Under the pieces are notes generated by a model, which saw only the letters and a list, made by a program, of their open reading frames with translations, did no database searches and was not told the origin of the DNA. From Oceanococcus sp964629015 (GTDB lineage Bacteria > Pseudomonadota > Gammaproteobacteria > Nevskiales > Oceanococcaceae): 64,000 bases of DNA. The DNA lies in contig CAZVMN010000002.1 in the NCBI GenBank assembly GCA_964629015.1, positions 124,001-188,000 of the forward strand, given 5' to 3'. Positions 25,896 to 35,076 of this stretch are shown in pieces. The stretch's first letter is position 1; every line of letters starts with the position of its first letter. The position numbers and the translations under genes are program-made.

Positions 25896-26701
25896 AGCAA
25901 GAATGCGTCGTTGATGATGTGGGGAAGCTCGAACTCGTCAGGGAAATCAGCGCGCATGAAGTACAAACCGTGCGGTGGGGCGGATTGTCCTGCCGCACGG
26001 CGATCACGCGCTTCAAGAACATCATCCATCCAGGTCGCAGGTTTATCGCCCGCGCCAATCTCCAACAACGTGCCTACGATGTTACGCACCATATTGTGCA
26101 GGAAACCGCTGGCTTCCACATCTATCGCAATCCAGGGATGGGCTTTTTGAACACTGACATTGCGCATCAGTTTGACCGGCGTTTTGGCCTGACAGTCTTT
26201 CCCTCGAAAGGATGAAAAATCTTGCCAGCCAACCAATTTGTTGGCCGCTTCGTTCATGGCATCAACATCAAGGGCGGTTGGCCATTCGAAAACACGCCCA
26301 TTCCACAACGCACTGCGTCCTGGGTGATTGTGAACGACATAGCGATAACTGCGTCCCACCGCGAGAAAACGCGCATGAAAATGATCCGCGACAGGCCTAA
26401 CCCAGGTGAGCTTGACGTCGCTCGGCAGGAAGCTGTTAGTGCCCAGCAACCACGATCGCAGTTCACGCTGCGCATGAGTGTCGAAATGGATGACCTGGCC
26501 CAATGCGTGGACACCGGTATCAGTCCGGCCCGCGCAGTAGACTTTCACTGGGTGATTGGCAATGCGCCCCAGAGCCGCTTCGATCTCGCCCTGCACGGTT
26601 CTTAAACCGGCCGCATATTGACTTTGCCAGCCGCAAAACCTGCGACCGTCGTATTCAACACCCGCAGCAAGGCGCACCGTTGACGACGTCACGCCAGCCA
26701 T
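25892..26701 (-). CDS. truA: tRNA pseudouridine(38-40) synthase TruA
   Basis: TruA modifies uridines 38-40 of the tRNA anticodon arm. The catalytic Asp is in YCAGRTDTGVHALGQVIHF. The N-terminal YDGRRFCGWQSQ and the C-terminal FLHNMVRNIVGTLLEIG are conserved. The 269-residue length is normal. The start overlaps the end of the small membrane protein gene by 13 bases and the end overlaps trpF, so it belongs to a tightly packed operon running from fimV to purF. Confidence 0.96.
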   Translation of the reverse strand: MAGVTSSTVRLAAGVEYDGRRFCGWQSQYAAGLRTVQGEIEAALGRIANHPVKVYCAGRTDTGVHALGQVIHFDTHAQRELRSWLLGTNSFLPSDVKLTWVRPVADHFHARFLAVGRSYRYVVHNHPGRSALWNGRVFEWPTALDVDAMNEAANKLVGWQDFSSFRGKDCQAKTPVKLMRNVSVQKAHPWIAIDVEASGFLHNMVRNIVGTLLEIGAGDKPATWMDDVLEARDRRAAGQSAPPHGLYFMRADFPDEFELPHIINDAFLL

Positions 26702-27315
26702 TGCGCACCGAGCAAAACCACGCTGGCGGCAAACACAAACATGATGTCGCGCGCTGCAGGGGCTTCTTCGACCACTTCACCGCTGACATCAATCTGATAG
26801 GTCTCCGCCTGCTCGCAGACTTGAGCCACCGCAGTGAGTGCAGAGCGTCCTTTGGGTAACGCGCGCACACGCTCGCTCATGTCGTTGACCGCGTCCAGCG
26901 TAGCCGCCACACGGCGCGCGAAGGTGTCAATGGGCATGCTTAGCCATTGCAATGGCTTTAGTAATTTCGCGATACCGTCGGCCAGTTCGCGAGGTGGCAG
27001 GTTATTGAGACAGCGCGCGACGGTCGTCACCAGCACAATCAGCACCGCGACTCGGTAAGCGCCCTCCTTCCAACCGCTCCACGGGTCTGCTGTTGGGGAA
27101 CCCAGCCCGTAGAGAATGGCGATGGCGAGAAAGAACCAGCGCATACGCCAGATACGCTGCGCCAATAGGCCCAGCAAATCGCGTTCAAGCACGAAAACCC
27201 ACAGACACAAAGACACGCCAAGGACAAGCAGACCCATCGGCGTAAGCCCGATCAAACCGACGGCAACCAGCAACAAGCTCAGCAAACGAACAACGGCGCG
27301 GGACATGGTCATCAC
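26689..27315 (-). CDS. Membrane protein resembling an ECF transporter T component (CbiQ/EcfT-like)
   Basis: This 208-residue protein has four or more hydrophobic segments in its first 110 residues. A cytoplasmic stretch then reads LPPRELADGIAKLLKPLQWLSMPIDTFARRVAATLD, which resembles the coupling-helix region of EcfT/CbiQ subunits (ELxxxLxxLLxPLxxLGLPV). No ATPase or substrate subunit is nearby, so it may act with proteins encoded elsewhere or have a different role. It lies between fimV and truA and overlaps truA. The family link is from motif memory only. Confidence 0.55.
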   Translation of the reverse strand: MMTMSRAVVRLLSLLLVAVGLIGLTPMGLLVLGVSLCLWVFVLERDLLGLLAQRIWRMRWFFLAIAILYGLGSPTADPWSGWKEGAYRVAVLIVLVTTVARCLNNLPPRELADGIAKLLKPLQWLSMPIDTFARRVAATLDAVNDMSERVRALPKGRSALTAVAQVCEQAETYQIDVSGEVVEEAPAARDIMFVFAASVVLLGAQWLA

Positions 27316-27379
27316 AATGCAGACTTCCGCCCAACGACCAACGCGGCCGCAATCGACCGCGTTGCCAGTGCCAGGCGCG

Positions 27380-30300
27380 TTACAGCTTGCTCAGCAGCTC
27401 CTGGGCTTCCGCCTTTTGTTCATCGGAGCCAGCCGCAGCAACTTCTTCAAGCAGCCCGCGCGCCATATCACTCTCACCCATGTCCGCATAGGCACGCGCC
27501 AAATCGAGCTTCGTCGCGGATTCATCGCCGCCCGCGACCTCTTCCGCATCGCCGAGATCATCCAGATTGAAATCCGTCTCCTCACCACTCAGATCGGCGG
27601 TCAGGTCACTGTCATCATCAAGAGTGAATTCACTCAGGTCCGTGTTGTCATCGCCTGCATCGTCAAGACTGAGGTCGTCCAAACTGAACTCGGTGTCTTG
27701 GCCATCGGAACCATCGCTCAGGTCCAAATCGTCCAAGCTCAGCGAGTCATCAGAGACCTCACCGTCGTCATCCAGTGACAACGAGAAGTCATCATCGCTC
27801 GCTGGCGATACCGGCTCTTGTGCGGTCAAACTCAGATCATCAGCATCCGCGGTGACGCTGGCGTCATCGCTGACATCGATATCCGAAAGCGAGAAGTCGC
27901 CATCATCAACCAAAGCTGGCTCATCGGTGTCGAGCTCCAACTCGGTATCGCTGACATCACTGAGCGTGAGATCTGCGAAATCATCGGGCGCATCAACCGT
28001 TGTTTTGTCCGCATCGTCGCTGGCTGGGGTTTCCAACGCCGCACCATCATCCAATTCAGCAGCCAAGTCATCGAGGTTCAGATCTTCAAGATCTGGCAAA
28101 TCATCACTTGCGGCTTCATCCGTACCGAAGTCACCGAAATCGGCCTCGAAATCATCGTCGAGGCTGCTTGTGGCGGTCGCACTCTCAGCCTCACCAGTCG
28201 CACTATCATCGTCCAGATTGAATTCGAGAACGTTGTCATCCTCGGGTGCTGCCGCCGCTGGTATCTCTGGCTCCGCAGCCGGCGCGTCATCAAGGCTGAA
28301 CTCAACCGTGTTACTCGCGGCATCCGAAGGTGCCTCGGCTGTGTCACCATCGAAGTCCATATCCAGATCGACAGAAGCCCCGCTGGCGTCATCAAGATCG
28401 CTAAACAGCGCATCTCCGGGACACAGCTGCTGGCCCATGATGGCAATGCGCTGCCAGGTTTCCGCGTCCGGGCCACGCGCTTTCAAGCTCTCGGCAGCCT
28501 GCTTGAATTTCTCCGGGTCACTTGCCGCAAAATGCGTTTCGGCGAGCTTCTCATGGAGCTCCAGGCGATCCGGTTCTGCCTCGATGGCACGGTTGAGCAG
28601 CAATGCGGCTTCATCATAGAGGCCATATGCCAATTGGAAATCCGCTTCGGACAGCGGATCTTCGTTCAGTTCCAGGGAGACCGTTTCAGAACCGAGATCC
28701 AAGGTCTGAGTACCGCTGTCCATCTCCAAATCGGAGAAATCCATCTCCTCCGCAACAGTCTCGCTGCCGGCAGCCGGCGCAGCAGCGGAAACTTCGGTAT
28801 CGCCGAAATCAACCGGAGGTGTTTGCGGCTCGTCGAACTGAACGGTATCCCCGAAGTCTTCGGACGGTGCCTTGGGCTCGTTTCCGCTGACAAAGTCGTC
28901 GAGGTCCGGTATGTCGAAATCGTGCGTGTCGTCGCCCGTGTCCTGCGTCAGCGTATCGTCCAGATCGCTGGTCGCCGTGGCATCGAATGCCATCGTGTCG
29001 GCGAAATCGTCGTCGGTCTGGCTTGCAACGGCCGCAGTCGGGGCAGCAGCGGAATCGGCAAAATCGCTGACCGGCTTGCGCTGCGGCGGACGCGACGCAG
29101 TGAAGTCAGACACCGGACCTTGATCGTTGTCCTTGTTGCGCCGGCGCAGGCCAAGCACGACCAGAAGCCCGAGGATTAAAACCCCAAGCGCGGCGAGACC
29201 AACTCCGAACAGATTGGGGTATTCATCGCCACTATCGCCTGGCGATGCAGATTCCGAACCGGAGTCGCTGGCGAGCTCAGCTTCCGACATATCGTCTTCA
29301 GCCATCAGCTCGTCCTCGCCATCGTCCATCGGCAAGGTCGGCAGCTCCGCGTACTCTGCATCCTCCGCATCAGCAGCTGGCAAGGCTTCAAGCTGTTCAT
29401 AATCCCCAGCGTCGCCCGAGTCTGGAGCTGGCGCCGCAGGCAATACAGACGATGGTTCTTGTTGAGTGGCTGGTTTGTCCTCGACCAACTCCAAAGGCTC
29501 TTGCGCGGGTTCTGGGACCTTGGGCGCGGCCGTCGCCTTGGCTGCCGGCACCGAGCTTTCTGCTTTGGTCACCGGCGCTGTAGCCACCGGTTTGGGTGCG
29601 GCTGGCTCAAGGTCAACCTTCTGAGGCTCGGATGACGCCGTCGCTGCAGCGCTGCTCTTCAGACCGTCACGATGACGTTGTGCTTCATCGGCAACCAGAG
29701 CGTTTGCCTCGGCGGGGCTGACATCCCGCAAAGCCTGGATGGAAGGCACGTTCAACACCGCGCCACGCTTCACCAAATTCAGATTGCCATCAAATTGCTC
29801 GGGGTTGTTGCTGTACAGCCCCCACATGACCTGATTCATGGTCACGCTGGGATCGGGGCGCACCGCCGCTGCAATCTGCCACAACGTCATGCCGGCTCTT
29901 ACCGGCCCGAATTCGCTGCCATAACTCACCGGTTCGTTCTGCAGAACCACCGGTGCTGGACCACTCGAATCCTCAGCCGCCGACGCACTTTCCGCACCTT
30001 CTAGAACGGCCGGTGTCGGCACGGGCACCTTGCGCTCGCGATCACCGCCGCGGAACGGTTGTGCGGGTGCAGAACGCTCAGGAGTCCGCACCACCGGCTG
30101 GGTCGACGCTTGCGCCGGCATTGACGCGGTCTGACGCGGCGCCGGAGCCGGTTTGGACACGGCCGGAGCAGGCATCACGGTCGTGGTTGGCGCTTGATCT
30201 TCAATCGCGACCACGGGCGCACTTTCACGACGCGGCGTGCCCGTGTTCGGATCGAGCAGTACGGTGTACTCGCGCACTAAAGTGCCACTCAGGCCCCGGA

Positions 30301-30730
30301 ACGACAGCAAAACACTGAAAAACGGCTCTTTGGCCGTTTCCGAGGTGGTAATGATCAAGCTGGCCTGATCCGCGCTGGAGCCTTCGCGCACATCAAATTG
30401 CAAGCTACTCAGAAATTGGCTCTTTTCCAGGCCCAACGAACGATACGCATCATCGCTGGCCAAACCGACCTTGAGTTCTTCGACTTCACCAACTTGCAAG
30501 GCCCGCAGCGGCACTGTGGCGCGAAACGGCTCGTTGAGGTGACTTTGCACCACGATTTGACCCGCCGTGAGTGCCGTTGCCAAACCAGGCATCACGCCGA
30601 ACACCAAGAGCGCGGCGCAGCGGCCAAGCCATGAATGGCCAGCGCGGTCCCCCAACCACGCCCGGCTCTCCGCTGAATTCTTCACGACCTGCTCCTCTGC
30701 GCCCGACTGGACGAATCGATTAGTGCGCAC
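27380..30730 (-). CDS. fimV: FimV family peptidoglycan-binding membrane protein
   Basis: FimV acts at the cell pole in type IV pilus assembly and twitching. The 1116-residue protein has a signal-like hydrophobic segment near residues 35-55, the conserved VQSHLNEPFRATVPLRAL domain, a LysM motif (MTLWQIAAAVRPDPS to GAVLNVPS), a Pro/Ala linker, a membrane helix (VGLAALGVLILGLLVVLGL) and a very acidic Asp/Ser-rich region with many EFSLDD-type repeats. The C-terminal FimV/TPR module (TKLDLARAYADMGESDMARG) ends it. It lies between asd and truA, the conserved place. Confidence 0.93.
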   Translation of the reverse strand: MRTNRFVQSGAEEQVVKNSAESRAWLGDRAGHSWLGRCAALLVFGVMPGLATALTAGQIVVQSHLNEPFRATVPLRALQVGEVEELKVGLASDDAYRSLGLEKSQFLSSLQFDVREGSSADQASLIITTSETAKEPFFSVLLSFRGLSGTLVREYTVLLDPNTGTPRRESAPVVAIEDQAPTTTVMPAPAVSKPAPAPRQTASMPAQASTQPVVRTPERSAPAQPFRGGDRERKVPVPTPAVLEGAESASAAEDSSGPAPVVLQNEPVSYGSEFGPVRAGMTLWQIAAAVRPDPSVTMNQVMWGLYSNNPEQFDGNLNLVKRGAVLNVPSIQALRDVSPAEANALVADEAQRHRDGLKSSAAATASSEPQKVDLEPAAPKPVATAPVTKAESSVPAAKATAAPKVPEPAQEPLELVEDKPATQQEPSSVLPAAPAPDSGDAGDYEQLEALPAADAEDAEYAELPTLPMDDGEDELMAEDDMSEAELASDSGSESASPGDSGDEYPNLFGVGLAALGVLILGLLVVLGLRRRNKDNDQGPVSDFTASRPPQRKPVSDFADSAAAPTAAVASQTDDDFADTMAFDATATSDLDDTLTQDTGDDTHDFDIPDLDDFVSGNEPKAPSEDFGDTVQFDEPQTPPVDFGDTEVSAAAPAAGSETVAEEMDFSDLEMDSGTQTLDLGSETVSLELNEDPLSEADFQLAYGLYDEAALLLNRAIEAEPDRLELHEKLAETHFAASDPEKFKQAAESLKARGPDAETWQRIAIMGQQLCPGDALFSDLDDASGASVDLDMDFDGDTAEAPSDAASNTVEFSLDDAPAAEPEIPAAAAPEDDNVLEFNLDDDSATGEAESATATSSLDDDFEADFGDFGTDEAASDDLPDLEDLNLDDLAAELDDGAALETPASDDADKTTVDAPDDFADLTLSDVSDTELELDTDEPALVDDGDFSLSDIDVSDDASVTADADDLSLTAQEPVSPASDDDFSLSLDDDGEVSDDSLSLDDLDLSDGSDGQDTEFSLDDLSLDDAGDDNTDLSEFTLDDDSDLTADLSGEETDFNLDDLGDAEEVAGGDESATKLDLARAYADMGESDMARGLLEEVAAAGSDEQKAEAQELLSKL

Positions 30731-30773
30731 ACTGCCCCCGCAAACTGCCGTTAATTCAAGGGCTTTTTATACC

Positions 30774-31793
30774 TTAGAAATGATCTCGAACCAAGGTTTC
30801 GGCGATCTGCACACTGTTCGTGGCGGCGCCTTTGCGCACATTATCGGAGACGACCCACAGATTTAATCCGCGTGGGTGGGAAATGTCCTCACGGATTCGC
30901 CCCACGAACACGTCGTCTTTACCCGCCGCATCGGTCACTGCCGTCGGGTAACCACCATCGGCACGCTCGTCCATCACCACGACACCTGGCGCCTTGCTCA
31001 AAAGTTCTCGCGCCTGCTCTGCGCTAATTTTGTCGCGCGTTTCGATGTGGATGGCTTCGGAATGGCCGTAAAACACTGGGACGCGCACTGCGGTCGGGTT
31101 CACCTGAATATTGGCGTCACCGAAGATTTTGCGGGTTTCCCACACCATCTTCATTTCTTCCTTGGTGTAACCGTTGTCCTGAAACACATCAATGTGGGGC
31201 AACACATTGAAAGCGATCTGCTTGGGATAGACCTCGGCTTTGGCCTCCTGGAAATTGAGCAGTGCGGCCGTTTGCTTGGCCAATTCATCCATGGCTTTTG
31301 CCCCCGAACCGGACACCGCCTGATACGTCGCCACGTTGATGCGCTCAATGCCGACAGCGTCATAAATCGGCTTGAGCGCCACCATCATCTGGATGGTTGA
31401 GCAGTTCGGGTTGGCAATGATGTTGCGCTTGCGGAACCCGTAAAGCGCATCCGGATTAACTTCCGGTACGACCAGCGGAATCTCGTCGTCGTAACGAAAC
31501 TGCGAGGTGTTATCGATCACCACAACGCCGTGCTCAGCAGCGATCGGCGCCCATTTCTCCGACACCGAGCCACCCGCTGAAAACAGGCCAATCTGGACCT
31601 GCGACCAATCAAAATCATCAACGTTTTGCGCGATCAATTCACGGCGACCGAATTCCACCGCGGTGCCAGCCGAGCGCTCGCTCGACAGGGCGTAGATGTT
31701 ATTGATGGGGAATTTGCGCTGTGACAGCACTTCCAACATGGTCTTGCCAACAGCGCCGGTGGCGCCCAGTACGGCAACGTCATACTTCTGCAT
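30774..31793 (-). CDS. asd: Aspartate-semialdehyde dehydrogenase
   Basis: Asd reduces aspartyl phosphate to the semialdehyde, the branch point to lysine, threonine and methionine. The NADP site is VAVLGATGAVGKTML and the catalytic Cys lies in IIANPNCSTIQMM (about residue 134). The 339-residue length is the form shared by pseudomonads and Gram-positives. It sits between leuB and fimV. A short hairpin (31807-31822) lies in the leuB-asd interval, without a T run. Confidence 0.96.
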   Translation of the reverse strand: MQKYDVAVLGATGAVGKTMLEVLSQRKFPINNIYALSSERSAGTAVEFGRRELIAQNVDDFDWSQVQIGLFSAGGSVSEKWAPIAAEHGVVVIDNTSQFRYDDEIPLVVPEVNPDALYGFRKRNIIANPNCSTIQMMVALKPIYDAVGIERINVATYQAVSGSGAKAMDELAKQTAALLNFQEAKAEVYPKQIAFNVLPHIDVFQDNGYTKEEMKMVWETRKIFGDANIQVNPTAVRVPVFYGHSEAIHIETRDKISAEQARELLSKAPGVVVMDERADGGYPTAVTDAAGKDDVFVGRIREDISHPRGLNLWVVSDNVRKGAATNSVQIAETLVRDHF

Positions 31794-31852
31794 AGTTACA
31801 TCCTTCGGGTTTGTCGAAACCCATGATTCTGTTGAATAAGCGTGGAGATTGA

Positions 31853-32923
31853 TCAGGCAATCGCGGCAGCCACCGCATCGCCCATGGCCGCAGTTCCAAT
31901 GACCGCACCGCCGGCTGCGATATCGCCCGTGCGCAAACCTTGCGCCAGGACCTTAGCCACAGCCGCTTCCACCAAATCAGCGAGGTCGCCGCGATCCAGG
32001 CTATGCCGCAACAACATCGCCAATGACAGGATCGCAGCCAGCGGATTGGCTTTGTCCTGCCCGGCAATATCCGGTGCGCTGCCATGCACCGGCTCATACA
32101 TCCCGTGGCCGCCCTCACCCAGCGAGGCCGACGGCAACATGCCGATGGAACCGGTCAGCATCGCCGCGAGATCGGACAGGATGTCACCAAACAAGTTGCC
32201 GGTGACGATCACATCAAACTGTTTGGGATCGCGCACCAACTGCATGGAAGCATTGTCCACGTACATGTGGCTCACCTCGACAGCCGGGTAATCCGCAGCC
32301 ATCGCATTGACCGTATCGCGCCACAGTTGTGACACATCCAGCACATTGGCTTTGTCCACGGAGCACAATCGTCCATTGCGCCGCTGCGCGGCTTCAAAGG
32401 CGGTCTTGGCAATGCGACGAATTTCATCTTCGCCATAAACCAGCGTGTTGAAGCCGGTCTTTATGCCATTGCGGTCTTCAATACCGCGCGGTTTGCCGAA
32501 GTAGATCCCCCCGGTCAACTCGCGCACGATCAGGATATCCAGCCCAGCAACGATCTCCGGTTTGAGTGACGAAGCGGCAGCCAACTCTTCAAACAGGATC
32601 GCCGGACGCAGATTGGCGTACAAGCCAAGATCGGCACGCATCGCCAGCAAGCCGGATTCCGGACGTTTATCGCGCGGTAGCTCATCATATTGCGGGCCAC
32701 CAATGGCACCGAACAAGATAGCGTCGCAATTGCGCGCCAACGTTTGAGTCTGCGCTGGGTAAGGATCGCCGTAGGCATCGTAGGCCGCGCCGCCAACCAG
32801 CGCGTCCTGTGTCTCCACCTGCAGGCCATGGCGCGCACGCAGCACGTCCAGCACCTTCACCGCCTGGGCCACAACCTCGGGGCCGATGCCATCGCCGCCC
32901 ATCAGGGTGATTTTAAATGTCAT
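31853..32923 (-). CDS. leuB: 3-isopropylmalate dehydrogenase
   Basis: LeuB oxidatively decarboxylates 3-isopropylmalate in leucine synthesis, using NAD. It shows the nucleotide-family start LMGGDGIGPEVVAQ, the substrate arginine region and the signature NLFGDILSDLAAMLTGSIGMLPSA. The 356-residue length is normal. It is the third gene of leuC-leuD-leuB and is 18 bases from leuD. asd follows after about 60 bases. Confidence 0.97.
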   Translation of the reverse strand: MTFKITLMGGDGIGPEVVAQAVKVLDVLRARHGLQVETQDALVGGAAYDAYGDPYPAQTQTLARNCDAILFGAIGGPQYDELPRDKRPESGLLAMRADLGLYANLRPAILFEELAAASSLKPEIVAGLDILIVRELTGGIYFGKPRGIEDRNGIKTGFNTLVYGEDEIRRIAKTAFEAAQRRNGRLCSVDKANVLDVSQLWRDTVNAMAADYPAVEVSHMYVDNASMQLVRDPKQFDVIVTGNLFGDILSDLAAMLTGSIGMLPSASLGEGGHGMYEPVHGSAPDIAGQDKANPLAAILSLAMLLRHSLDRGDLADLVEAAVAKVLAQGLRTGDIAAGGAVIGTAAMGDAVAAAIA

Positions 32924-32941
32924 GAATGAAGTCCTTATTGC

Positions 32942-33580
32942 TTATTCTGCGAACAGCCACGGCTGCGACTGGCGGTGTTTGGTTTCAAAAGCACGGATGG
33001 CGTCTGCCCGCTCCAGCGTCAGACCGATGTCATCCAGCCCCTGGACCAGACGCGCTTTGCGTCCAGCGTCGATGTCAAAAGCAATGCTCTGCCCCGCGGG
33101 CGTGCTGATGGTCTGCGCCGGCAGATCAATGGTCAGCTGTACGCCCTCACGTGTTTCTTCAAATAACGCGTCGATAACTTTTTCTTCAACAACAATCGGT
33201 AAAACACCATTCTTGAAGCAGTTGCTAAAGAATATGTCGGCGAAACTGGGCGCAATGACACAACGAATGCCATAGTTCTCCAGCGCCCACACCGCGTGTT
33301 CACGCGATGAACCGCAGCCGAAGTTCTTGCGTGCCAGCAACACGCTGGCGCCGGCATAACGCGGATCATTGAGCTCGAAATCCGGATTCGGTCGACGTGA
33401 TTCAACCGGCGTATCCAGATCACCGGCATCCAGGTAGCGCCAGTCATCGAACAGAAACGGCCCAAAACCGCTACGACGAATCGATTTCAAGTACTGCTTG
33501 GGAATGATCGCATCGGTGTCCACATTCGAACGATCCATCGGCAACACGGTACCGGTGTGTTGAGTAAACGCTTGCATCAC
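32942..33580 (-). CDS. leuD: 3-isopropylmalate dehydratase small subunit
   Basis: LeuD is the swivelling small subunit that, with LeuC, isomerises 2- to 3-isopropylmalate. Visible markers are NVDTDAIIPKQYLKSI, the substrate loop LARKNFGCGSSREHAVWAL and FADIFFSNCFKNGVLPI. The 212-residue length is standard. The start overlaps the leuC stop (ATGA-type); the second Met codon one triplet later is equally possible. Confidence 0.97.
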   Translation of the reverse strand: MMQAFTQHTGTVLPMDRSNVDTDAIIPKQYLKSIRRSGFGPFLFDDWRYLDAGDLDTPVESRRPNPDFELNDPRYAGASVLLARKNFGCGSSREHAVWALENYGIRCVIAPSFADIFFSNCFKNGVLPIVVEEKVIDALFEETREGVQLTIDLPAQTISTPAGQSIAFDIDAGRKARLVQGLDDIGLTLERADAIRAFETKHRQSQPWLFAE

Positions 33581-34980
33581 AACCCCCGAATGTCAGTGAA
33601 ACGACCGAACACAGCGGCCGCGGCCGCCATCGCCGGGCTGACCAGATGAGTACGCCCGCCCTGCCCCTGACGGCCTTCAAAGTTACGATTCGAGGTCGAA
33701 GCGCAACGCTCGCCCGGCTCTAATCGATCGGCATTCATGGCCAGACACATCGAACACCCTGGTTCCCGCCATTCAAAGCCCGCCTCCAGAAAAATCTTGT
33801 CCAGACCTTCCTCTTCGGCTTGTTTTTTGACCAGCCCCGAACCGGGCACAACCATGGCCACGCGAATGTTGTTGGCCACCGTACGCCCCTGCGCGATGCG
33901 CGCAGCGTCGCGCAAATCCTCAATCCGCGAATTGGTGCACGAGCCGATGAACACCTTATCCACGCTCACGTCAGTGATCGGGACGCCCGCATCAAGGCCC
34001 ATATACTCCAGGGCCCGACGCATGCCGGATGCCCGCACTTCATCGTCCTGCCCAGCCGGATCGGGCACTGTCTGATCCACCGCGATCACCATTTCGGGCG
34101 AAGTGCCCCAGGTCACCTGAGGTTGGATATCGGCGCCGTCAATGACGACTTCCGCGTCGAATTGTGCGCCGTCATCTGAATGCAGGTCGGACCAACAGGC
34201 CACCGCCTGCTCCCACTGCGCCTCAGACGGGGCGTACGGACGCCCCTTGATGTAGTCGATGGTGGTCTGGTCAACCGCTACCATGCCGGCCCGCGCGCCC
34301 GCTTCGATAGTCATGTTGCACAGGCTCATGCGACCTTCCATCGACAGATTGCGGATCGCCTCGCCCGCGTACTCGATGACATACCCAGTGCCTCCGGCTG
34401 TACCAATACGGCCGATGATGGCCAACGCGATGTCTTTGGCGGTAATGCCAGGCGCCACAACGCCATCCACGGTCACGCGCATCGTCTTGGAGGGCTTCTG
34501 CCACAAACATTGCGTGGCCAGTGTGTGCTCGACCTCCGATGTGCCGATACCAAAAGCCAACGCGCCAAATGCGCCGTGGGTGGAGGTGTGCGAATCCCCA
34601 CAGACCACGGTCATACCTGGCAAGGTGGCGCCCTGCTCCGGACCGATCACATGCACGATACCCTGGCGCACATCATCCATATCAAAAAGCGTGATGCCGA
34701 ACTCGCGGGTGTTGGCCTGCAGCGCCTCGATCTGGGTCCGCGAAATGGGATCGCTAATACCCGCAGCGCGATTGGTGGTCGGCACATTGTGGTCTGGCAC
34801 GGCCAAATTGGCGTCCACGCGCCACGGCTGCCGCCCCGCCAAGCGCAAGCCCTCGAAGGCCTGCGGCGAGGTCACTTCATGGACCAGGTGGCGATCAATG
34901 TAGATCAGCCCCGTGCCCCCGTCATCCGTCTCAACCAGATGACTGTCCCAGATTTTTTGATACAGCGTACGTGGCGCCAT
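33577..34980 (-). CDS. leuC: 3-isopropylmalate dehydratase large subunit
   Basis: LeuC carries the 4Fe-4S cluster of isopropylmalate isomerase. The cluster cysteines are in FIGSCTNSRIEDLRDAA and EPGCSMCLAMNADRLEPGE, and VCGDSHTSTHGAFGALAFGIG is the conserved substrate region. The 467-residue length is normal. It heads the leuCDB operon, about 96 bases from the divergent LysR gene, with an inverted-repeat operator between. Confidence 0.98.
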   Translation of the reverse strand: MAPRTLYQKIWDSHLVETDDGGTGLIYIDRHLVHEVTSPQAFEGLRLAGRQPWRVDANLAVPDHNVPTTNRAAGISDPISRTQIEALQANTREFGITLFDMDDVRQGIVHVIGPEQGATLPGMTVVCGDSHTSTHGAFGALAFGIGTSEVEHTLATQCLWQKPSKTMRVTVDGVVAPGITAKDIALAIIGRIGTAGGTGYVIEYAGEAIRNLSMEGRMSLCNMTIEAGARAGMVAVDQTTIDYIKGRPYAPSEAQWEQAVACWSDLHSDDGAQFDAEVVIDGADIQPQVTWGTSPEMVIAVDQTVPDPAGQDDEVRASGMRRALEYMGLDAGVPITDVSVDKVFIGSCTNSRIEDLRDAARIAQGRTVANNIRVAMVVPGSGLVKKQAEEEGLDKIFLEAGFEWREPGCSMCLAMNADRLEPGERCASTSNRNFEGRQGQGGRTHLVSPAMAAAAAVFGRFTDIRGL

Positions 34981-35034
34981 AACCCGCTCCTTCGTGTTCA
35001 GGCGGTCATTCTAGAACCCGCCTCGCCATAACTC

Positions 35035-35063
35035 CAATGAATCGTTATTATTCATTGCATAAC
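35035..35063. promoter_or_regulatory. LysR-type operator between leuC and the LysR gene
   Basis: CAATGAAT (35035-35042) and ATTCATTG (35050-35057) form a perfect eight-base inverted repeat with a seven-base spacer. GTTAT (35044-35048) and ATAAC (35059-35063) overlap it and resemble the ATAAC-type LysR half-sites. The AT-rich block is central to the divergent interval, which suits joint control of leuCDB and autoregulation. Confidence 0.6.
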
Positions 35064-35076
35064 ATTATGGAATAAC

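Noticed and set aside
27567..29402. Long serine-rich and isoleucine-rich frames opposite fimV
   Set aside because: They are shadows of the acidic Asp/Ser/Leu repeats of fimV.
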